Origin: Spongiibacter pelagi
GTDB lineage: Bacteria > Pseudomonadota > Gammaproteobacteria > Pseudomonadales > Spongiibacteraceae
Assembly (NCBI RefSeq): GCF_014705705.1
Contig: NZ_JACXLD010000003.1
Location: forward strand, 310,001 to 374,000
DNA length: 64,000 bases
Reading direction: 5' to 3'
Of this stretch, positions 55,330-64,000 are shown in pieces. Numbering within the stretch: the stretch's first letter is position 1; the number at the start of each line of letters is the position of its first letter. The position numbers and the translations under genes were made by a program. The notes beneath the pieces were generated by a model. The model had not been told where the DNA came from, did no database searches, and was given only the letters and a program-made list of their open reading frames with translations.

Positions 55330-56112
55330 ATGTCTGATTACAAACATCTTGTATTCGAAAAGCAGGGTCAGGTGATTCAAATTCTGTTGAATCGTCCCAA
55401 GTCTCTGAATTCTTTTAATTTGGAAATGCGCGCAGAGCTGGTAGAAGTTTTGAGCCTGGCCGAGAAAGATGACGACGCTCGTGTGGTGGTATTGGGTTCT
55501 ACCAGCCCAGTATTCAGCTCCGGTGCGGATCTGACTGAAGGCTTGGGTCCTCGCGCTACCGTTGAAGAGCAAATCATGGAGGAATACCTCCCTGCGCTGC
55601 AAAAAATTGCTGAGCTGAACAAGCCAGTGATTGCAGCCGTTCCCGGCGTTATGGCCGGTATCGGTGCGGCGTTTGCAATGAACTGTGACCTGATGGTGAT
55701 GGCGGATACCGCGTACATGCTGATGGCGTTCAGCAATGTGGGTCTGGTTCCTGATGGCGGCGCGAGCTGGTTGTTGCTGAAGCAACTGGGTTACCAGCGC
55801 AGCTACCAACTGATTGCCGAAGGCGGCAAGCTGAGCGCACACGACTGTGCCGAAGCGGGCATCGCCAACAAGATTGTACCGGCAGATCAGGTTCTGGAAA
55901 CCGCAACTAAATGGGCACAAGAGCTGGCTCAGCGTGCGCCAATTGCACTGCGTGAAGCCAAAACTCTGCTGCGTCAGGCGGGTTCGTTGAGCTATGTTGA
56001 AACTGTTGCGGCGGAAGCCAAGGCGCAGAACATTTGTCTGGCGACTGAAGACTCGCAAGAAGCGGTTGCTGCATTTATGCAGAAACGCGCGCCTGTCTTT
56101 AAAGGTAAGTAA
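55330..56112 (+). CDS. Enoyl-CoA hydratase/isomerase family protein
   Basis: A 260-residue crotonase-fold protein from ATG 55330 behind CAGGAAATTCTT (an earlier ATG at 55315 overlaps that site). Oxyanion loop residues are in SPVFSSGADLTEG and VMAGIGAAFAMNCDLMVMAD. The second catalytic glutamate position of hydratases (usually E in LPE or FPE) reads VGLVPDGGASW. An aspartate or valine there is more typical of isomerase- or PaaG-like enzymes, so double-bond isomerisation is plausible. A strong terminator follows. Confidence 0.9.
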   Translation: MSDYKHLVFEKQGQVIQILLNRPKSLNSFNLEMRAELVEVLSLAEKDDDARVVVLGSTSPVFSSGADLTEGLGPRATVEEQIMEEYLPALQKIAELNKPVIAAVPGVMAGIGAAFAMNCDLMVMADTAYMLMAFSNVGLVPDGGASWLLLKQLGYQRSYQLIAEGGKLSAHDCAEAGIANKIVPADQVLETATKWAQELAQRAPIALREAKTLLRQAGSLSYVETVAAEAKAQNICLATEDSQEAVAAFMQKRAPVFKGK

Positions 56113-56160
56113 GCTTTAAAGACAAGTAAGTTTCAGTACGACTCAAGCGCTATCTTTTAG

Positions 56161-56195
56161 ACGGCACATCCTTCATGGGGCGTGCCGTTTTTTTT
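56161..56195 (+). terminator. Rho-independent terminator after the enoyl-CoA hydratase gene
   Basis: ACGGCAC pairs with GTGCCGT and is followed by seven further T. Confidence 0.9.
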
Positions 56196-56203
56196 ATTCC
56201 GCG

Positions 56204-56248
56204 GTTACTCTTTCTAGAGTTACTCTTTCCAGTGCTACTCTTTCAAGC
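56204..56248. repeat. 15-base imperfect tandem repeat (3 units) at the alkaline phosphatase 3' end
   Basis: Units GTTACTCTTTCTAGA, GTTACTCTTTCCAGT and GCTACTCTTTCAAGC lie head to tail. The last includes the stop codon and final codons of the phosphatase gene. The first two repeat that terminal codon string beyond the stop, as if the gene end had been duplicated by slippage. Confidence 0.7.
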
Positions 56249-57623
56249 CAAGCGCCCGGCTAATAACATCATAAATTCTGTTCTGCTCCATCACGCCTTT
56301 AACACGCTCCGCGCCGGGGCCGTGGGCATACAAGGCCACATCCTCACCGGCATGGGTTTCTGACCCAGCAGGAATCAATGACTGTTGTAAGGCTTTTTCT
56401 CCCGTGTCCGGCGTGGGGCGTTTACCGCTAACCGCGCCGGGGCCATTCTGATAACCGAGGGTGGTATAGGCCACGCCATCACCGGCGAGCGCCGGATGGT
56501 TTTCGGTTTCTCCGTGGCTGTCATTGCTTACCACTAAACCCAAAATGGGATTGCCGCGAGTAGGGTAGCCGGCCATGGTCAGTACATGGCTGTGATCAGC
56601 GGTAACCAGAATTAGGGTTTCTTCAGGATTAGTTACGTCCATGGCGGCTTGTATGGCATCGGCAAAGGCGGCGCCTTCAGTGAGGGCATAACCGGCTTGG
56701 CCGGCGTGGTGGCCGTGGTCGATACGGCCAGACTCAACCATCAAGTAATAGCCTTTATTTTTCGATGCCAAGCGGCGGATCGATTCCGTGGTCATTTCCG
56801 CCAGCGTTGGCTCTGTGCTCTCGGCTGTTTTGTCCAGCATATAGCTCATATGGCTGGGCGAAAACAAGCCGAGCAGCGGTGCGTTGGTCGGTGCGGAATA
56901 CATTTGCGCAGCGGTTTTGGCAAAGCTGCCTTGTGTACGTTGCTGCCACTCGGTAACAATATTGTTATCGCCGCGTTTGCCGCCTTCACTCGTGGGCAAA
57001 AAATTCGCTAAGCCGCCGCCAAGGGCGAGATCAAAGGGGAAGCTCAGTAATTGCTTGGCAATGTCCACGCAGCCTTGTTGATGAGCGAGTTCAGGCATGG
57101 CTTGGTCGTTTTCCCAATCCCGCTCGAGTGTGTGGGCGTAAACGGCACCAGGGGTGGCGTGGGTTAGTCTTGCGGTGGAGACAATGCCAACGGATAAACC
57201 ACGGTTCTTGGCTTGCTCGCCCAAGGTTGCCAGTGGATATTGCTGCGCTTCGGCGCAGTTTTGGCGGCGAGCTTCCGGGCCAATGCCTAATACGCCGGCG
57301 CGGGTTTTATGGCCGGTGTGCATGGCGGATGCGGTGCCGGCAGAGTCGGGCACCTGCTGGTTGGTATTGTAGGTTTTGACTAGTGCAACGTGATCGAACG
57401 TTTCAAAGGGCAGTACATATTCCTCGCCGCTGCCGCCCGCTTGCTGACCGGCGTAAATGCGCATCGCGGTAACCGTTGAGATACCCATGCCATCGCCAAT
57501 AAACAAAATAACGTTTTTGGCCTTGCCGGTTTCTGGGGTGCTTGTTTGAAATGCCGAGCAGCCGCAAAGCAGGGTAATAGCAGCGGCCGACGCTAGGCGT
57601 TTTAAAGGAAAGATTGGGGGCAT
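56235..57623 (-). CDS. Alkaline phosphatase, lipoprotein
   Basis: A 462-residue PhoA-type phosphomonoesterase. The N-terminus has lipobox LLCGC (Cys22), suggesting membrane anchoring outside the cytoplasm. Metal and catalytic marks are FIGDGMG with Asp44, the nucleophile Ser94 in VPDSAGTASA, ESGRIDHGHH, TADHSH and the late LYAHGPGAERV-type segment (ALYAHGPGAERVKG). It would release phosphate from organic esters. It is convergent with the enoyl-CoA hydratase and not obviously tied to the oxygenase system. GAGATCAGTC precedes the ATG. Confidence 0.94.
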   Translation of the reverse strand: MPPIFPLKRLASAAAITLLCGCSAFQTSTPETGKAKNVILFIGDGMGISTVTAMRIYAGQQAGGSGEEYVLPFETFDHVALVKTYNTNQQVPDSAGTASAMHTGHKTRAGVLGIGPEARRQNCAEAQQYPLATLGEQAKNRGLSVGIVSTARLTHATPGAVYAHTLERDWENDQAMPELAHQQGCVDIAKQLLSFPFDLALGGGLANFLPTSEGGKRGDNNIVTEWQQRTQGSFAKTAAQMYSAPTNAPLLGLFSPSHMSYMLDKTAESTEPTLAEMTTESIRRLASKNKGYYLMVESGRIDHGHHAGQAGYALTEGAAFADAIQAAMDVTNPEETLILVTADHSHVLTMAGYPTRGNPILGLVVSNDSHGETENHPALAGDGVAYTTLGYQNGPGAVSGKRPTPDTGEKALQQSLIPAGSETHAGEDVALYAHGPGAERVKGVMEQNRIYDVISRALGLKE

Positions 57624-57737
57624 GACTGATCTCTTTTATATTTGCGACACTAGAGTATCAGTCTAGGGTGACAGCGCAATGACTGCCACCCGTAGCACTA
57701 TTTGTAGCGCCTTATTGTGCCATTAGTAGTAAAAAAG

Positions 57738-58343
57738 CTACTGAGCCAGTATTTTCTCGATGGCCTTTTTGATCTTCTTAGATTCGGGCTTGGTCATGGA
57801 GCTAAACGCTTCAGCCTCACCGGTTTTGGTGTTGAGCAGGAATTTATAAAAATTCCATTTGGCGCGGGTATCACTGGCTTCTTGTCCTAAAGCCAGTAAT
57901 GGCTGAGGGTCGTCACAGCGAATACAGCCCTTGCGGAAAACCGGAAAGGTCACCCCGTAATTGGCATGACACACCTTGGCGGTTTTGGCGCTGTCTTCAT
58001 ATTCTTGGTCGTTAAAATCGCCGGTGGGCACGCCGAGAATAAGCAGCCCCTGATCCTTGTATTCTTGGTAAAGCGCTTCCAGTCCTTCAAATTGCGGGGT
58101 AAAACCACACATGCTGGCGGTATTTACAATCATCACCGCTTTGGCGGATTTCACCGTATCACATAGTTGCAGCTTACCTGCTTCAAGCGTCGGTAGCGTT
58201 TGTTGAAGGCTTTCTGGACATTGCCACTCGCTGGACTCAGCTGCGGCTCCTGTAGCGGCAAAAGCGGGTAAGTGGGCGCTGACAAGGAGTATTAATGCAG
58301 CTAATGCTGTTTTGTGAAGGTGGCGAATTATAGACATCATCAT
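57738..58343 (-). CDS. Glutathione peroxidase-like thiol peroxidase, exported
   Basis: A 201-residue protein with a Sec signal peptide ending near LPAFAA. The peroxidatic Cys79 is in NTASMCGFTPQFEGLEAL, a standard glutathione peroxidase motif with cysteine instead of selenocysteine. WNFYKFL supplies the Trp/Asn pair. The usual glutamine of the tetrad (in NQF) is replaced, since the sequence reads PTGDFNDQEY. A CIRCDD pair in the later loop could be a resolving or redox site. It probably reduces lipid or other hydroperoxides in the periplasm, which could matter beside O2-activating haem enzymes (inference). Confidence 0.88.
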   Translation of the reverse strand: MMMSIIRHLHKTALAALILLVSAHLPAFAATGAAAESSEWQCPESLQQTLPTLEAGKLQLCDTVKSAKAVMIVNTASMCGFTPQFEGLEALYQEYKDQGLLILGVPTGDFNDQEYEDSAKTAKVCHANYGVTFPVFRKGCIRCDDPQPLLALGQEASDTRAKWNFYKFLLNTKTGEAEAFSSMTKPESKKIKKAIEKILAQ

Positions 58344-58419
58344 GGGTTTATCTCACACGGGAGGTATTCCTGATTGTACGCTAAGTATCGCTGGCTAGAT
58401 CAAGAGATTGGAATGGCTC

Positions 58420-58689
58420 TCAGTGCGCGCTAAACGCTTGCAGGCAGTAACCTTTCTCCAGCGCTTGTTTTACTTGAGGGTCTTGGCTCAGCGCTTTATC
58501 AATGGCGATTTTGCGGCGCTTGATGATGTTAACGTCGGTAAAGCCTTCGCGCATGACATAGAGTTTGGCGAGGTATTCAGCGCCGAACATATCGGCGAAG
58601 TCGATGTAGACGATAAACGGCACTTCTTCCCCGGCTTTGAATTCGCCTTGGTCGGTTTTAGATACCGCGTTAATGGAAAACAGCAGCAT
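58420..58689 (-). CDS. Conserved small protein of unknown function next to rapA
   Basis: An 89-residue protein, not recognised. It is predicted mixed alpha-beta, with VPFIVYIDFADMFGAEYLAKLYVMREGF in the middle and a basic helix (IIKRRKIAIDKALSQD). No signal or membrane segment is seen. CGGAG precedes the ATG. It lies 30 bases downstream of rapA on the same strand, so the two are probably co-transcribed. I would not assign a function. Confidence 0.7.
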   Translation of the reverse strand: MLLFSINAVSKTDQGEFKAGEEVPFIVYIDFADMFGAEYLAKLYVMREGFTDVNIIKRRKIAIDKALSQDPQVKQALEKGYCLQAFSAH

Positions 58690-58719
58690 GGTTTTTCTCC
58701 GGGCGTAATCGTTATGCGT

Positions 58720-61599
58720 TTACTGGCTGACAATCGCCAAGCGTAAACCATATAAATTTAGTTGCATCTGTTCCAGTGCTTGCTGGCCTTTTTGGCTGGC
58801 TTGATCAAACGCGGCCAATTCCGCCTGTCCAATATCCGGGTTGCGTTCAGCCAGTGAAACTAGGCGTAGGCGTTCACTATTGCGCTGCGCCATAAACGCT
58901 TCGCCTGCCTGCTTGCGCCATTCACCGAGTTTGATTTCAACCAGTCCATCCAATTGCTGCACCATGCTGCCGAGCTCCTCGCGAACTTGGCGCATCAGGG
59001 CGGGAACGAGTTTGCGTTTCACATTCTGGCAGAGTTGGTTGAGGCGGTCATGGCTAACTGCAGCGCTTAAATCCTTGGCTTTTTTGTCGATCAAAAAGCG
59101 TTGGCTGGTGCCGGCTAAAAAGCGCTGTAATTGCATTTCTACCGGCGCTTGCACGGTGGGGCTGTAATAGGCTTCCAGTAGTAGAGTGCCAGCAGGGAGG
59201 CCTTTGACGGGCAGTGTAGAAACCGCCGCTGCACCAAAATCACCGCTGTGAATCATGGCGATGGAGTCGTGTACCAGTGGGTGCTCCCACGTTAGAAAGT
59301 GCATGTCTTCACGGCTGAGCGCGCGTTCGCGATCGAAGGTGCCGGTCATACCCTCTTCGGGAAGATGGGGGAAGGCCTCGGTCAGCATTTGTTCGCCGGG
59401 ACGTAAAATGATCGCATTTTCGCTGTGTTCTTCAATATCGACACCGAACTGATCGCACAGTAATTCTAGATATTCTCGGAGTTGTTCAGGTCGCTCATCT
59501 TGCTGTAATTGGCTGAGTAGATGATCGGCTTGCGGGCGGCGGCAGGAATTGAGTTCCAATAGGCGATTGCGTCCGGCGCTGAGTTGTTCGCGCAGTGATT
59601 CTGCCGTTTTGCTGGCCTCGGCAATCAAGCCGGAGAGTTCCTGCGGGCGCTGTTGCGTTAGCGCGTCGCAAAGAATGGTTTTGTATTGCGCCATAATGGC
59701 GCTGCCAATAGTGCATGGCTCGCTAAAGATTTTGAGCGCATCGCGGTACCACGCCAGCAGACTTTCTTGGGCTGACTGTTCGAAGTAGGGCGTATGAATC
59801 TGCACTTCACCCCGGCGACCGATGCGGTCGAGTCGGCCAATGCGCTGTTCCAGTAAATCGGGATTGAGGGGCAGATCAAATAGCACCAAATGTTCGGCAA
59901 ACTGGAAATTACGGCCTTCGCTGCCAATTTCTGAGCAAACCAGAAGTTGAGCGCCTTCCTCAGGGTCGGCAAAATACGCCGCCGCACGATCCCGCTCCAG
60001 CAGGCTCATGTCCTCGTAAAATACGCTGCTGGCAATACCACGACGCAGGCGCAAAAATAGTTCAATGTCTCGCGCAATATCGGCGTTGCCGCAGATCAGT
60101 AAGACTTTGCTGTCGATGTTGCTGAGCAGGAATTTTTCCAGCCAGTTAATGCGCGGGTCGTCATTCACCCAATCTGGTGTTTGTGCGCGCTCGGGATACA
60201 GTTGTTCTTCTAGCGAACCCTCTCCATAGCCGGTTGGTAAGGGCAGCGGATGTGGATTTAATTTACGGGCAGGGAAGCCGCCAATCGAAGCGCGGGTATT
60301 GCGGAATAGGCTGCGGCCGGTGCCAAAGCGGTCAAGCAGGGCGTCGATAAGCTGCGGCGCATGGTGAGCGGGATTGTCGGCAAATTGCGCCAAGCTGGCG
60401 GCATCTAACAAGGCTTTCAATTGCGCCATGTCTGCACTTGAGGCGATGACGTCCTCGGGCTGAGTTTGCAGGCGGTCAATTAATTGCGAAAGTTCAGCGT
60501 AACCCGCCTGCTCTTTTTGGAACGCCTCAAGGCTGGGATAGCGCTGCGGGTCGAGCAGGCGGAGCCTCGCGAAATGGCCTTCAATACCGGCATTTTCGGG
60601 GGTGGCGGTTAGCATCAGTACAGACGGCACAACGTTGCAAAGCTGTTCTAATAATTGATAACCGGCATCGCTGCTACCGTCGGCTTGCCAGTGTAGATTG
60701 TGGGCTTCATCCACCACCAACATATCCCATTGGGTTTGGCAGAGTTGTTCTGCGCGGCGCGGGTGGCCACTGAGCCAATCCATTGAGGCAAGAATAAGCT
60801 GCGCTTCCTCGAAGGGGTTACGCTCTTTAAGCTTTTCTTCTTCCTCATCGTAAAACAGGCTGTCGGCTTCATCGCGATAGCCGTCAATTTCACCGCAGCG
60901 CTCTTCATCAAAAATACTGAATTGCAAATTAAAACGGCGCAGCATTTCAACCAGCCATTGATTCACCAGTGTTTCTGGTACCAGAATCAGAATGCGCTTG
61001 GCCCGATCTTGCAGCACGCGCTGATGCACAATCAAACCGGCTTCAATGGTTTTGCCCAAGCCAACTTCATCGGCTAACAACAAGCGAACTTGCTCGTGCT
61101 GAGCCGCTTGTTTGGCAATATAAAATTGGTGGGGTAGCAGTTGTACGCGAGGGCCCATAACGCCGTGGCTGCCTGCCGCGGCATGGCGTTGGCTTTGCTC
61201 AAGGGTGGCAATGCGCAATTGATAACGACGCTGGTGCTCTACTTGCCCAGCCAGCAATTTATCTTTGGCGGAACTGAGGCTGATATGAGCGCTAAGCACT
61301 TGCTCTGGCACCGGCTGGCGATTGCCGTGCTCATCTTCGGCCAGATAGATAAAGCAGCCTTGCTGTTCGATGGCTTCAATAACTGTCAGCGGTGGATGGT
61401 CAGCAATACGGATAGCGTCTCCCGCCTGATACTGTACCCGGCTTAGTGGTGCAGAGGCGGCGGCGTAGGTGCGCTCTTCCTCTGATGCCGGAAAGGCGAT
61501 CAAAACGCGGCGGTTCTCCGCTTCCAGAATAATCCCCAAACCCAGGTCGGGTTCGGCATTGCTAATCCAGCGTTGGCCGGGTATAAAAATTTCTGACAT
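58720..61599 (-). CDS. rapA: RNA polymerase-associated ATPase RapA (HepA)
   Basis: A 959-residue Swi2/Snf2-type ATPase that binds RNA polymerase and promotes its recycling after termination. The N-terminal Tudor-like region begins FIPGQRWISNAEPDLGLG. The Walker A motif is DEVGLGKT at 177-184. The Walker B box DEAH is at 297-300. The second RecA-like lobe has CSEIGSEGRNFQFAEHLV and LEQRIGRLDRIGR. The C-terminal RapA domain is complete to IVSQ. Length and motif order match the E. coli protein. This is a core gene and marks the end of the accessory region. Confidence 0.97.
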   Translation of the reverse strand: MSEIFIPGQRWISNAEPDLGLGIILEAENRRVLIAFPASEEERTYAAASAPLSRVQYQAGDAIRIADHPPLTVIEAIEQQGCFIYLAEDEHGNRQPVPEQVLSAHISLSSAKDKLLAGQVEHQRRYQLRIATLEQSQRHAAAGSHGVMGPRVQLLPHQFYIAKQAAQHEQVRLLLADEVGLGKTIEAGLIVHQRVLQDRAKRILILVPETLVNQWLVEMLRRFNLQFSIFDEERCGEIDGYRDEADSLFYDEEEEKLKERNPFEEAQLILASMDWLSGHPRRAEQLCQTQWDMLVVDEAHNLHWQADGSSDAGYQLLEQLCNVVPSVLMLTATPENAGIEGHFARLRLLDPQRYPSLEAFQKEQAGYAELSQLIDRLQTQPEDVIASSADMAQLKALLDAASLAQFADNPAHHAPQLIDALLDRFGTGRSLFRNTRASIGGFPARKLNPHPLPLPTGYGEGSLEEQLYPERAQTPDWVNDDPRINWLEKFLLSNIDSKVLLICGNADIARDIELFLRLRRGIASSVFYEDMSLLERDRAAAYFADPEEGAQLLVCSEIGSEGRNFQFAEHLVLFDLPLNPDLLEQRIGRLDRIGRRGEVQIHTPYFEQSAQESLLAWYRDALKIFSEPCTIGSAIMAQYKTILCDALTQQRPQELSGLIAEASKTAESLREQLSAGRNRLLELNSCRRPQADHLLSQLQQDERPEQLREYLELLCDQFGVDIEEHSENAIILRPGEQMLTEAFPHLPEEGMTGTFDRERALSREDMHFLTWEHPLVHDSIAMIHSGDFGAAAVSTLPVKGLPAGTLLLEAYYSPTVQAPVEMQLQRFLAGTSQRFLIDKKAKDLSAAVSHDRLNQLCQNVKRKLVPALMRQVREELGSMVQQLDGLVEIKLGEWRKQAGEAFMAQRNSERLRLVSLAERNPDIGQAELAAFDQASQKGQQALEQMQLNLYGLRLAIVSQ

Positions 61600-61786
61600 G
61601 CTGTGCTGTAAGTTCGTTGCGGCGGAGTCGTTCGGGCGGCATCTTACGCGTCATTGGCGCTCAACGAAACCCCGGATTTTGGCAGCTTTTTTGATCTTTT
61701 TTACTTTGCTCGACTTTGGTCGGATGCACTGCGCTGCCCATCGGTTTAGACTTCCGGTTACATAAAAACACTCAAGGAATTCGCCT

Positions 61787-64000
61787 ATGGTGGCAAATCA
61801 GTGGGTAATGCTACTGGCCTTTGTTTACATTGGCGTGTTGTTTGTTATCGCTTGGTGGTCAGATCGCCACGTTTCTTCAAATCGCCTGATTCAAAGCCTG
61901 ATCTACAGCCTGTCGCTGGCGGTGTATTGCACCTCGTGGACCTTCTTCGGCGCGGTGGGGCAAGCCGTGACCAGCGGCTGGTCATTTCTGCCTATTTATA
62001 TCGGGCCAATTTTATTGTTTCTGTTTGGTCGCGGTTTTTTGCGGCGTTTATCGGTGGTCTGTTCGCGCAACCGGGTGACCTCTATTGCCGACTTTCTCGG
62101 CGCGCGCTTCGGTAAAAACCAAATGCTGGCGGCACTGGTCACGCTGGTGGCGGTGGTGGGCAGCTTGCCGTATATCGCCTTACAGCTAAAAGCGGTGACC
62201 AAGGGCTGGATAACCATTGAAAAACTATGGCAACCGCAAACCAGCCTGACTGATTCTGCCGGCGAAACCAGCTTTATCACTGCCTTGCTACTGGTGTTGT
62301 TTACCGTGGCTTTTGGTACCCGAGTGGTGGATCGCCGTCATCGCCACCGAGGTTTAATGACCGCCATTGCGGTGGAATCGCTAGTGAAACTCTGCGCCTT
62401 TTTGGTGGTGGGTTTGTTCTCGCTATTCATGTTATTCAAAGGTTTTGGTCCCGCGTCAGACACCCAAATTGTGTTGGGGAATTTTGATCGAACCCCTGAA
62501 ATGGGCGGCTTTATCACCCAAACTCTGCTGGCCATGGCGGCGATTGTGTGTCTGCCCCGGCAGTTTCACGTGATGGTGGTGGAGCATCACAGTCGTCGGG
62601 ATATGCGTACCGCCTCTTGGTTATTCCCGCTTTATTTGCTGCTGTTTTCAATGATGATTGCGCCAATTGCGGTACTCGGACAAAGCCTAATGGGCTTTGA
62701 GCGCAGTGCGGCGGATATGTTTGTGGTGTCGATTCCCATTGAACTTGGTAATGAAACCTTGGCGGTGATTGCGCTGCTGGGTGGGTTGTCGGCGGCAACC
62801 GGCATGGTGATTGTCGCCTGCGTCACTCTGTCCATTATGGTCTGCAACGAATGGATTGTGCCGATTCGCCAAGCGCTGCAAAAAAGCTATGTGGTGAATG
62901 TGCGCTGGCTGCAGAAGGTGCGGCGGATTGCTATCGCGGCCATTCTGCTAGCGGCATGGCTGTTGGAACAGCAGCTGAGTGGCGGCGGTGGTTTGGCTTC
63001 CTTGGGTTTATTGTCGTTTGCGGCGGCGGCGCAATTATTACCCGCTATTTTGGCGGCCTTGTATTGGCCGCGTGCTCATTTTGTTGGCGTAGTGGCGGGG
63101 ATTGCCGGCGGCGGAGTAATCTGGTTTTTCTGCTTGTTGGTGCCCGCAATGTTGGGCCAATCGCACCCCTTGGTGGCCGAGGGTCTATTCGGCAATGCGT
63201 TTTTGCGTCCTGAACATTTATTCGGTTTGTCTTTTGAAAGCAGCCTGACCCACGGCGTGTTCTGGAGTTTGTTAGTTAATACCGGCTTGATGATTTTTCT
63301 CTCTCGGGGGCGCCGCTTTACCGCCCTGGATTTACGGCAAGCGCGGGTCTTTACCGATATCCATCGCCTGCCGGCACGCCGAGAGCTAGAGCTTGAACAA
63401 AGCCCCGTTGAATCCTGGCAGTTACAGCAAATTCTGGTGCCGATGTTGGGTCATGAACGCTACCAAAGTATGTGGCGTGAATTTGAAAAACGCCTAGGGC
63501 ATCGTCTTTTGGATAAAGACCGGGTGCCGCGTTTTGTATTAAAGGAAACAGAAGAGGCCTTGTCGTCGATTGTGGGGGCCGTGTCCGCTCACCGCACCTT
63601 GGAATTACTCCAACACCGCAAGCCACTTAAATTAGATGATTTTGTTGAGCTGATTGGTAATTCCTCACGGCAAATTCAATTTGGTCAGGATTTATTGCAA
63701 GTCACCTTGGAAACGATTCCCCAAGGCATTAGCGTGGTTGATGCCAACCTCAATCTGGTGGCGTGGAATCAGCGTTATGTTGAGTTGTTTAATTTTCCTG
63801 AGCGTTTGCTTTACGTTGGTTGTCCTATTTCGCGGGTCTATCAATACAATGCCGAGCGCGGATATCTGCAAGGTGCGCAGGGTGATGTCGATGGCGCGGT
63901 ACAGCGCCGCCTGACTTTGCTGCGTAACGGGCAGCCTTATCGTCTTGAGCGGCGGCTGCCGAATGATCGGGTTATCGAAATTTGCGGTATTCCCATTGAG
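61787..64000 (+). CDS. Sodium/solute symporter-type sensor histidine kinase, CbrA-like (5' part, cut by window edge)
   Basis: The frame is open for 738 codons from ATG 61787 (CAAGGAAT upstream) to the window end. Residues 1 to about 520 form a polytopic membrane module of the SSS type, with about twelve hydrophobic helices including CTSWTFFGAVGQA, RVTSIADFLGARFGK and LPRQFHVMVVEHH, a wording typical of the CbrA/NahK kinases. A cytoplasmic linker and a PAS domain (LETIPQGISVVDANLNLVAW, EICGIPIE at the edge) follow. The kinase and any receiver domains lie outside. Homologues sense nutrients and regulate carbon use or biofilm formation. Confidence 0.9.
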   Translation, partial: MVANQWVMLLAFVYIGVLFVIAWWSDRHVSSNRLIQSLIYSLSLAVYCTSWTFFGAVGQAVTSGWSFLPIYIGPILLFLFGRGFLRRLSVVCSRNRVTSIADFLGARFGKNQMLAALVTLVAVVGSLPYIALQLKAVTKGWITIEKLWQPQTSLTDSAGETSFITALLLVLFTVAFGTRVVDRRHRHRGLMTAIAVESLVKLCAFLVVGLFSLFMLFKGFGPASDTQIVLGNFDRTPEMGGFITQTLLAMAAIVCLPRQFHVMVVEHHSRRDMRTASWLFPLYLLLFSMMIAPIAVLGQSLMGFERSAADMFVVSIPIELGNETLAVIALLGGLSAATGMVIVACVTLSIMVCNEWIVPIRQALQKSYVVNVRWLQKVRRIAIAAILLAAWLLEQQLSGGGGLASLGLLSFAAAAQLLPAILAALYWPRAHFVGVVAGIAGGGVIWFFCLLVPAMLGQSHPLVAEGLFGNAFLRPEHLFGLSFESSLTHGVFWSLLVNTGLMIFLSRGRRFTALDLRQARVFTDIHRLPARRELELEQSPVESWQLQQILVPMLGHERYQSMWREFEKRLGHRLLDKDRVPRFVLKETEEALSSIVGAVSAHRTLELLQHRKPLKLDDFVELIGNSSRQIQFGQDLLQVTLETIPQGISVVDANLNLVAWNQRYVELFNFPERLLYVGCPISRVYQYNAERGYLQGAQGDVDGAVQRRLTLLRNGQPYRLERRLPNDRVIEICGIPIE

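Noticed and set aside
1-64000. CRISPR array, rRNA or tRNA genes, or integrase/transposase genes
   Set aside because: I saw no regularly spaced repeats with spacers, no rRNA stretches, no convincing tRNA cloverleaf and no transposase or integrase motifs.

Overview
The window reads as the chromosome of an aerobic, Gram-negative, heterotrophic gammaproteobacterium. Supporting signs are five TonB-dependent receptors, outer-membrane-style lipoproteins, RapA, MarC and a CbrA-like sensor kinase. Together with AraC regulators carrying an arabinose-binding-like sensor domain and acyl-CoA dehydrogenases next to a P450, this resembles marine Spongiibacteraceae-type lipid and terpenoid degraders. That family placement is an impression, not something the sequence proves.

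Layout. 1-6100: edge of a hicA toxin gene, two tandem TonB receptors and a DUF1778/GNAT toxin-antitoxin pair. 6200-13100: a RoxA-like dihaem protein (A), an MscS channel, a third TonB receptor and MarC. 13400-25300: a mostly co-directional run of RoxA-like lipoprotein B, a Crp/Fnr regulator, trihaem RoxA-like lipoprotein C, iron alcohol dehydrogenase, alpha/beta hydrolase, nitronate monooxygenase-like enzyme, hot-dog thioesterase and a pair of acyl-CoA dehydrogenases. 25300-32350: a palindromic repeat element, three AraC regulators, an acyl-CoA dehydrogenase, a HicA-like/HTH two-gene module, a GXWXG/DUF4334 protein and a TetR regulator. 32400-39450: RoxA-like D, trihaem E and F in tandem. 39500-47000: TonB receptor, P450, zinc alcohol dehydrogenase, TonB receptor. 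47200-56200: RoxA-like G, AraC regulator, thiolase, FadB-type enzyme, second copy of the palindromic element, acyl-CoA dehydrogenase and enoyl-CoA hydratase. 56200-64000: housekeeping-like genes (alkaline phosphatase, glutathione peroxidase-like protein, small unknown protein, RapA, start of a symporter-type sensor kinase).

The standout is seven paralogous exported c-type haem proteins, called A to G here. They share a core of two CxxCH haem sites about 201-219 residues apart, a near-invariant GEDPN...GGSGQLP loop before the first haem, a WWN motif, a Y[LF]HN[GA][SA]VP motif and a C-terminal GHxF...LxxxER.AI.EYLKTL tail. This architecture matches what I recall of the rubber oxygenases RoxA/RoxB. 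Six are lipoproteins. Two (C and E) carry an extra N-terminal CxxCH domain.

Working model (inference): surface or periplasmic haem dioxygenases cleave double bonds of a large hydrophobic, possibly isoprenoid, substrate. TonB receptors import the fragments. The alcohol dehydrogenases, P450, hydrolase and a complete beta-oxidation set (acyl-CoA dehydrogenases, hydratase, FadB, thiolase) degrade them. A TetR regulator with a shared TGTACAyGTGTACA operator at two of the oxygenase promoters, and AraC regulators beside direct repeats, would switch the modules on by substrate.
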